Origin: Microbulbifer rhizosphaerae
GTDB lineage: Bacteria > Pseudomonadota > Gammaproteobacteria > Pseudomonadales > Cellvibrionaceae
DNA length: 64,000 nt
Direction of reading: 5' to 3'
Assembly: GCF_014191725.1 (NCBI RefSeq)
Contig: NZ_JACHWZ010000008.1
Coordinates: 176,460 to 240,459 of the forward strand
Of this stretch, positions 59,711-64,000 are shown piece by piece. The translations under genes were made by a program, and so were the position numbers. Below the pieces are notes generated by a model. The model had not been told where the DNA came from. It saw nothing but the letters and a program-made list of their open reading frames with translations, and searched no databases. Positions within the stretch are counted from its first letter, which is position 1. The number at the start of each line of letters is the position of its first letter.

Positions 59711-61286
59711 CTCCCCGCCCCGCCGCTGGCAAACCGCCGGCTGGCTGCTTGCCCTCACACACACCGCCGTCGCGCTGGCCTTGTTGGCGCTGTCCGGCTG
59801 GTTCATTGCCGCGTCGGCCCTGGCGGGTGCCTTGGGCCTGGCGGCCCATTTCAATTACGTTGTTCCGTCGACGCTGATCCGGCTGTTGGCGTTCACTCGG
59901 GTATTGTCCGGTTACGGTGAGCGCTATGTCGGGCACCTGGGTTTGTTGCGTCGATTGGGCGAGGTGCGCGAAGGGTTGTTTCGGCGGTTGGTGGTCGACC
60001 GGGGCGTGACACCCTCGGCGGAAGCCCTGGACCGGGTGGAGGAAGACGCCGATGCGCTGGCCAGCCTTTGGGTGCGCATCTGGCATCCGCTGGGCAGTTT
60101 GGCCATGGTGCTGGTGAGTCTGGGGGTCGTTTTCCTGGTGTGGTGGCCATCGGTGTTCCCGATCTGGCTGGGCTTTTCCCTGGCCGTGGTCGGGGTGTTG
60201 GCATTGGCTTGGCGCGGGGGGCGCCGGCAAGCCCATGCCCATTTGCTGGCCGAGGCGGATTTGCGCTCCCACTGGCTGGATTGGTCCCGGTCGGCGCCCA
60301 TCTGGACATTGATGGCGGACCGGGGAGCGGCCACCCGACCGCAATCCGCCTGGGAGCGGTGGCAAGAAGCCCACCTGACGGAAGAAGCGCTGGCGCAACG
60401 CTTGGATCACGGGCTTTCCGTGTTGGGTTGGCTGGCTGTTTTGGCATTGGGGGTCTATGTCTATCGGCTATCGCCGGATGTCGTTGGCCAGGCTTTGTTA
60501 CTGGTGCCGATATTGATTTGCCTCGCCGCTCGGGACTGGTTGTCCGGGGCGGCCCGGGCTTTGCCGGAGTTGAGCCGGTTGCCCCTACGTCGATCGCGGG
60601 TGGAAGCCCTGCTGGCCGATCCCGGTTCCAAGGCGGAATCCTTCCCGCCGCAACCCGGCAACACACCCGTCGATCTGGCGTTCGAAGCCTACCGCTGGCG
60701 GCGCGGCGACCGCCGGGGCCTGCCGCTTACGATCCGCCTGAAAAGCCCGGGGTTGATATTGCTCGAAGCCAGTTCCGGAGCCGGTAAATCCAGTTTGTTC
60801 GAGGCGATGCTGGGCCTCATTCCGGAGAACGGTGGCTGGCGATTGAACGGTATCGATTCACAACGGCTTTCAGCGCCTGCACGACGGGCTTGGTTTCATC
60901 TGTGCGAGCAATTCGGGCATGTATTTTCCGATACGCTGGCCGCCAACCTGCGCCTGGCCCGCCCGGAGGCGAGCGATGCCGATTGCCAGGCGGCGCTGCG
61001 TTGGGCTGGTCTCGACGAGTGGGCGACGGATGCCGGGCTGAATACCTGGATCGGCGAACCGGGGCGGCCCTTGTCCGGAGGGGAGCAAAAGCGATTGATC
61101 CTGGCCCGCGCCTGGCTGCGCGACGCGCCGGTCTGGTTGATCGATGAACCCTTCGAAGGGCTGGACGAAGCCTTGCAGGAACGTCTGGCCGAGCGGCTGC
61201 AGGCGCTGTCTCGTCAACGCCTGCTCATTGTGGCTTCTCACCGCGTACCGTCCGGTTTGGCACCGGACGGTTGCATCCGTCAGTAA
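59697..61286 (+). CDS. cydC: Thiol reductant ABC exporter subunit CydC
   Basis: A 529-residue half-transporter: membrane domain (about 10-290) and ATPase domain (about 325-525) with Walker A EASSGAGKSS, signature LSGGEQKRLILARAW and Walker B VWLIDEPFEG. The start is GTG at 59697, inside cydD, giving a family-like N-terminus. It forms a heterodimer with CydD. It is the last gene of the cyd operon; no clear terminator follows. Confidence 0.92.
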   Translation: MSRPDSPPRRWQTAGWLLALTHTAVALALLALSGWFIAASALAGALGLAAHFNYVVPSTLIRLLAFTRVLSGYGERYVGHLGLLRRLGEVREGLFRRLVVDRGVTPSAEALDRVEEDADALASLWVRIWHPLGSLAMVLVSLGVVFLVWWPSVFPIWLGFSLAVVGVLALAWRGGRRQAHAHLLAEADLRSHWLDWSRSAPIWTLMADRGAATRPQSAWERWQEAHLTEEALAQRLDHGLSVLGWLAVLALGVYVYRLSPDVVGQALLLVPILICLAARDWLSGAARALPELSRLPLRRSRVEALLADPGSKAESFPPQPGNTPVDLAFEAYRWRRGDRRGLPLTIRLKSPGLILLEASSGAGKSSLFEAMLGLIPENGGWRLNGIDSQRLSAPARRAWFHLCEQFGHVFSDTLAANLRLARPEASDADCQAALRWAGLDEWATDAGLNTWIGEPGRPLSGGEQKRLILARAWLRDAPVWLIDEPFEGLDEALQERLAERLQALSRQRLLIVASHRVPSGLAPDGCIRQ

Positions 61287-61395
61287 GTGCTTCTCATCAA
61301 TAATTCCGGCCCTGGTTGGATGACTCGTCGCCAGGCCCCTTACAATATAGGGTCACGATCAGCATCCCGAAGTTGTTTTTCTACCCAACGATTAA

Positions 61396-61425
61396 GAGCC
61401 TGATCGCGGCCATGGGCCGTTCCTA
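61396..61425. repeat. Half copy of REP-like family B element
   Basis: CTGATCGCGGCCATGGGCCGTTCCTAC corresponds to the right arm of the elements at 41701 and 49758. It lies downstream of the PL1 gene and is followed by GC-rich short palindromes (GGGCCTGCGGCCC; GGAGCTGGAGCTCC). Confidence 0.65.
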
Positions 61426-61486
61426 CATTGTGGGCGGGCCTGCGGCCCGCGTGCGGAGCTGGAGCTCCGCGGTCCCAGGTTCGGGG

Positions 61487-63196
61487 TTACTGGCAGGTTA
61501 CCTTGCCCAGCCCCAGCACATAGTGCATATCGTTTGCCAGGGGCGAGTTGAAGGGTTCTTCGCCGTATTTACCTGCGGTAGCGCTGATGTAGTCCACCAG
61601 GTTCTGGCCGGCTTCGGCCATCTGCGTGCTGATGGTGTCCCGAGACGCCTGGGAGTAGTCCGCGGGGAGGTCCGCCACCGTGCCCCAGGCATTGGTGATT
61701 TCCATCGAGTCGTCACTCAGGTTGCAGGCGCTGTCGGAGAGCCACACAAAGGTGTCCTCGGCGCGGAAGCTGCTCTGATTGTCGGTATCGTCGGAGGTGT
61801 AGTTGTCGCGCGCCAAGTCGTTACGCAGGGTGTCCAGCGATACGCCGTGGTCCTGGTTCACCATCAGAGCGTTGTTCTGCCACAGCACCTGGGCACCGAC
61901 CCGGGCGCTGAAGACGTCCTTGCGGTAGTTCATAAACAGGTTGTTGAACGCATGGGTGCGGCCGCGACGTATCAGCGGCACCCGGCGGGCGGTAGTCCTG
62001 AAGGTGTCGTAGTGATTGTCGCGGGTGACGAAGGCATTGTGGTGCATGGTGGTGCGAATCTGCGCGTTGATCTCGCGAGTATCGCTGGAGCCGTGCAGGC
62101 TCGCGCGCTTCACATCCATCAGCCTATTGAAGGACATGGTGATGTGGTGGGCGCCCTGCTTCACATCGAAGGCGGAGTCGCCGGTGAGGTCGAAGGTGTT
62201 CTTGTGAATCCAGACATCCTGGGTGGCGCTGCCGGTGGAGCGGATCATATCCGGGTCCAGGCCGTGGTCCTCGGTGTGGCCGGCGCCGCGGAAATCCAGG
62301 TGGGTGAGGATCACATTCTCTGAGCCACCGCTGTCGGTGCCCACAGTGAAGCCGCTGAAGCGGAAATAGGCCCCAGTGAGGCGGCCGTCGATGGTTTTGT
62401 TGGCACCGATAACCGGGTTGCGGATGGGCAGGCTCTGGTCGTTCAGACGGTTGTTGAAGAACTCCGCCAGGCAGGCGGCCCCTTCACTGAAGCCCTTGTC
62501 TACGCACCACTGGTGGTAGTCGATGCACTGCGCTTCAGTGCCTCCGATCGCGGTCTGCACCTCGGTTCGGTCGCAGAAGTTGCGATACATGGCGACTTCG
62601 CTCTCGTCGGCGAAGTCGAATTTGTCGAATACGATCCAGTTGTGTTCGTCGCCGGTGATGGCGTCGAGGATCTGCTGTTCAACCGAAGTGCTGCCGTTCT
62701 TGGTGATCACGGTCAGCTTGCTGCCGCCATTCGGATCATAGCCGCCGAGGGCGTTTTCACCGTAGCCAACCGCACGGCCCAGGGTTTTGGACAGACACTC
62801 GACGATTTCCTGCTCGGTATCCAGCTCCGTGGAATCGCGCCAGTTGACATTGGGATCGGTGGCCAGGGTGCGGCATTCCTCACTGATACCCGCGGTGCCG
62901 GGGCTGCCGCTGGACGAGCTGGAGCTACTACTGGAGGACGAACTCGACGAAGATGAGGATGAACTCGACGAGGACGAGGAGGAGCTCGACGAGGAGGAAC
63001 TCGATGAGGAGGAACTCGACGAAGAGGAACTCGACGAAGAGGAACTCGACGAGGACGAGCTGGAAGAAGACGAGCTGGAAGAAGACGAACTGGAAGAAGA
63101 CGAACTGGACGAGCCGGTGTCGGAGGAACCACCGCCCCCGCAGGCGGCGAGTAGCAGGGATGCGGTCAGGGCCAATGGTGCGGGAAACAACTTCAT
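61487..63196 (-). CDS. PL1 pectate lyase lipoprotein with polyserine linker
   Basis: A 569-residue surface or outer-membrane lipoprotein that should cleave polygalacturonate by beta-elimination. Signal peptide with lipobox LLAAC (Cys19), GGGGSSDTG, then about 68 consecutive serines (residues 29-96), then the catalytic beta-helix. PL1 hallmarks: the Ca-binding VWIHKNTFDLTGDSAFDVKQG region and RVPLIRRGRTHAFNNLF, whose Arg residues include the catalytic base. The start at 63196 is chosen because the signal peptide begins there; the frame extends 26 codons further. Polyserine linkers are common in Saccharophagus and Cellvibrio enzymes. It stands alone, 33 kb from the RG-I lyases but acting on the neighbouring polymer, homogalacturonan. 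Confidence 0.9.
   Translation of the reverse strand: MKLFPAPLALTASLLLAACGGGGSSDTGSSSSSSSSSSSSSSSSSSSSSSSSSSSSSSSSSSSSSSSSSSSSSSSSSSSSSSSSSSSSSSSSSSSSGSPGTAGISEECRTLATDPNVNWRDSTELDTEQEIVECLSKTLGRAVGYGENALGGYDPNGGSKLTVITKNGSTSVEQQILDAITGDEHNWIVFDKFDFADESEVAMYRNFCDRTEVQTAIGGTEAQCIDYHQWCVDKGFSEGAACLAEFFNNRLNDQSLPIRNPVIGANKTIDGRLTGAYFRFSGFTVGTDSGGSENVILTHLDFRGAGHTEDHGLDPDMIRSTGSATQDVWIHKNTFDLTGDSAFDVKQGAHHITMSFNRLMDVKRASLHGSSDTREINAQIRTTMHHNAFVTRDNHYDTFRTTARRVPLIRRGRTHAFNNLFMNYRKDVFSARVGAQVLWQNNALMVNQDHGVSLDTLRNDLARDNYTSDDTDNQSSFRAEDTFVWLSDSACNLSDDSMEITNAWGTVADLPADYSQASRDTISTQMAEAGQNLVDYISATAGKYGEEPFNSPLANDMHYVLGLGKVTCQ
62909..63112 (-). repeat. Low-complexity polyserine-coding tract
   Basis: 204 bp encoding 68 Ser codons with mixed TCN and AGC/AGT usage in imperfect 12- to 15-bp periods. 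Mixed codons suggest selection for serine rather than simple triplet slippage. Confidence 0.9.
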
Positions 63197-63310
63197 TGAA
63201 GGTTCCTTAGTGGAGCAAATTAAAAATATTTTGTAGGGTAGGTAAGCGAAGCGCGTCCACCATCTCTGCGACACGATTCGCTTTCAGTGGATGGACTCAG
63301 CCTATACATC

Positions 63311-63706
63311 TTACATTTTATTTCCCCATTTACTTTGCTCTGTAGCACAAAAAAGCCCCGCGAATGGGACGAGCATACCGGGCAGTGTTTTGAGCACCGC
63401 CGCCAGTGGATCGAGGACCGATGGCTGGAACTGGCCGAGGTGTTCGCGCTGGATGTCTGTGCTTATGCAATGATGAGCAATCACTACCATGCAGTGCTGC
63501 ATATCCGAAGAGCAAGCGGCTGGCTGGGCTCTGCGCGAGGTGGTGGAGCGCTGGCATCAGTTATGCAAAGGTTCTGTGCCCTCCCAGCGCTTTATCTGCG
63601 GTGAAACCCTGGATTCCGCGGAACTGGCCCGCCTTGCAGAAGTCGCCGACGGATGGCGGGCGCGGCTGATGGATGGCACTGTTATTCACTACCCGCCGGC
63701 ATAACA
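63311..63706 (+). pseudogene. Broken REP-associated tyrosine transposase (RAYT / IS200-like)
   Basis: Two reading frames together match the middle of a RAYT protein. The first frame gives EHTGQCFEHRRQWIEDRW and VCAYAMMSNHYHAVLHI, the family core with the HxH metal site. At about 63506 a single-base shift moves to the frame SEEQAAGWALREVVERWHQL and continues to GWRARLMDGT-stop. The N-terminal 20 or so residues and the C-terminal half with the catalytic Tyr are missing. It is inactive. Such enzymes mobilise REP sequences, consistent with the REP-like repeats in the window. Confidence 0.75.
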
Positions 63707-64000
63707 TCATCCACTGACTGAATTCATTGAGCCTTGTTACCGGTTTGAAGCCATGCCTGTTTCATTTTTCAGTTATTGGGTGTCCTGCTCTTCCCTTCCT
63801 CTTCTTCTCTTTCCTGACAAATCAAGAATGAAAAATTTCTCGCCGTTGCAAGGGCACGGGAACCGCCTTACGGCGTAACTTGCTGCAAACAGGAAAAGGG
63901 TTGTCAAAAAAAAAGCCTGCTTCCGGCGAACCACCGGAAGCAGGCTTTTGTGAGACAGTTTACCTCAATTTATGAGTGGATTACTCAAGCGACCACTGTT
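63707..64000. other. Right-edge region without a recognised gene
   Basis: Apart from the terminator at 63905-63949, I see no supported coding region in the last 290 bp. The terminator orientation implies a minus-strand gene just beyond the window. Confidence 0.45.
63905..63949 (-). terminator. Strong intrinsic terminator for a gene beyond the right edge
   Basis: A perfect 16-bp stem (63911-63926 with 63934-63949) and a 7-nt loop. An A-run covering about 63906-63914 becomes a long U-run on the minus strand; the plus strand has only four T. So it mainly serves minus-strand transcription entering from the right. Confidence 0.88.

Noticed and set aside
62787..63236. Acidic Asp/Glu/Leu-rich protein on the plus strand
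   Set aside because: It is the antisense reading of the polyserine tract of the PL1 lyase. It has no ribosome site or known family.

Overview
This window looks like chromosomal DNA of a marine, polysaccharide-degrading gammaproteobacterium of the Cellvibrionales type (Microbulbifer, Saccharophagus, Teredinibacter and relatives). The signs are a secreted lyase lipoprotein with a linker of about 68 serines, large carbohydrate-type TonB-dependent receptors, many carbohydrate-active enzymes and REP-like intergenic repeats. The genus is an inference. I see no rRNA, tRNA or CRISPR array.

Layout. 353-1615: PPi-dependent phosphofructokinase. 1659-3386: NCS1-type permease. 3711-28764, all on the minus strand: a rhamnogalacturonan-I (RG-I) utilisation locus. 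It holds two related TonB receptor / L-rhamnose mutarotase units, two tandem PL4 lyases, a beta-glucuronidase, two CE12-type acetylesterases (one double-domain), a GH42 galactosidase, a DUF1961 (YesU-like) protein, a GPH symporter, a GH105 unsaturated rhamnogalacturonyl hydrolase and a PL26-like exolyase. 28924-38729: L-rhamnose catabolism (kinase, isomerase, bifunctional aldolase/lactaldehyde dehydrogenase), then lutABC for lactate oxidation and a DeoR regulator. Together these give a route from RG-I to dihydroxyacetone phosphate and, through L-lactaldehyde and L-lactate, to pyruvate. The galacturonate branch is not here, and a kduD gene is present only as a relic.

Five promoter regions of the RG-I/rhamnose regulon, including that of the DeoR gene, carry RTCA-type motifs repeated at 10-bp spacing. 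I propose these as the operator of the DeoR protein.

39143-46168: a compact four-gene operon with a coiled-coil protein, a MotA-like channel, a MotB-like peptidoglycan-binding stator and a 1437-residue SF1 helicase. There are no flagellar genes nearby. The plan resembles Zorya anti-phage systems (membrane stator plus DNA-processing effector), but the gene content matches none of the Zorya types I know. This is the best candidate for an undescribed system.

46478-54811: a PQQ-type dehydrogenase/cytochrome c lipoprotein, an alpha/beta hydrolase, a third TonB receptor, a class C beta-lactamase-like hydrolase and a LuxR-type regulator. 55161-61286: cydABX-cydDC for cytochrome bd oxidase, with a perfect FNR/Anr box. 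61487-63196: a PL1 pectate lyase. 63311-63706: a broken RAYT (REP-associated transposase) gene, which fits the REP-like elements scattered through the window.
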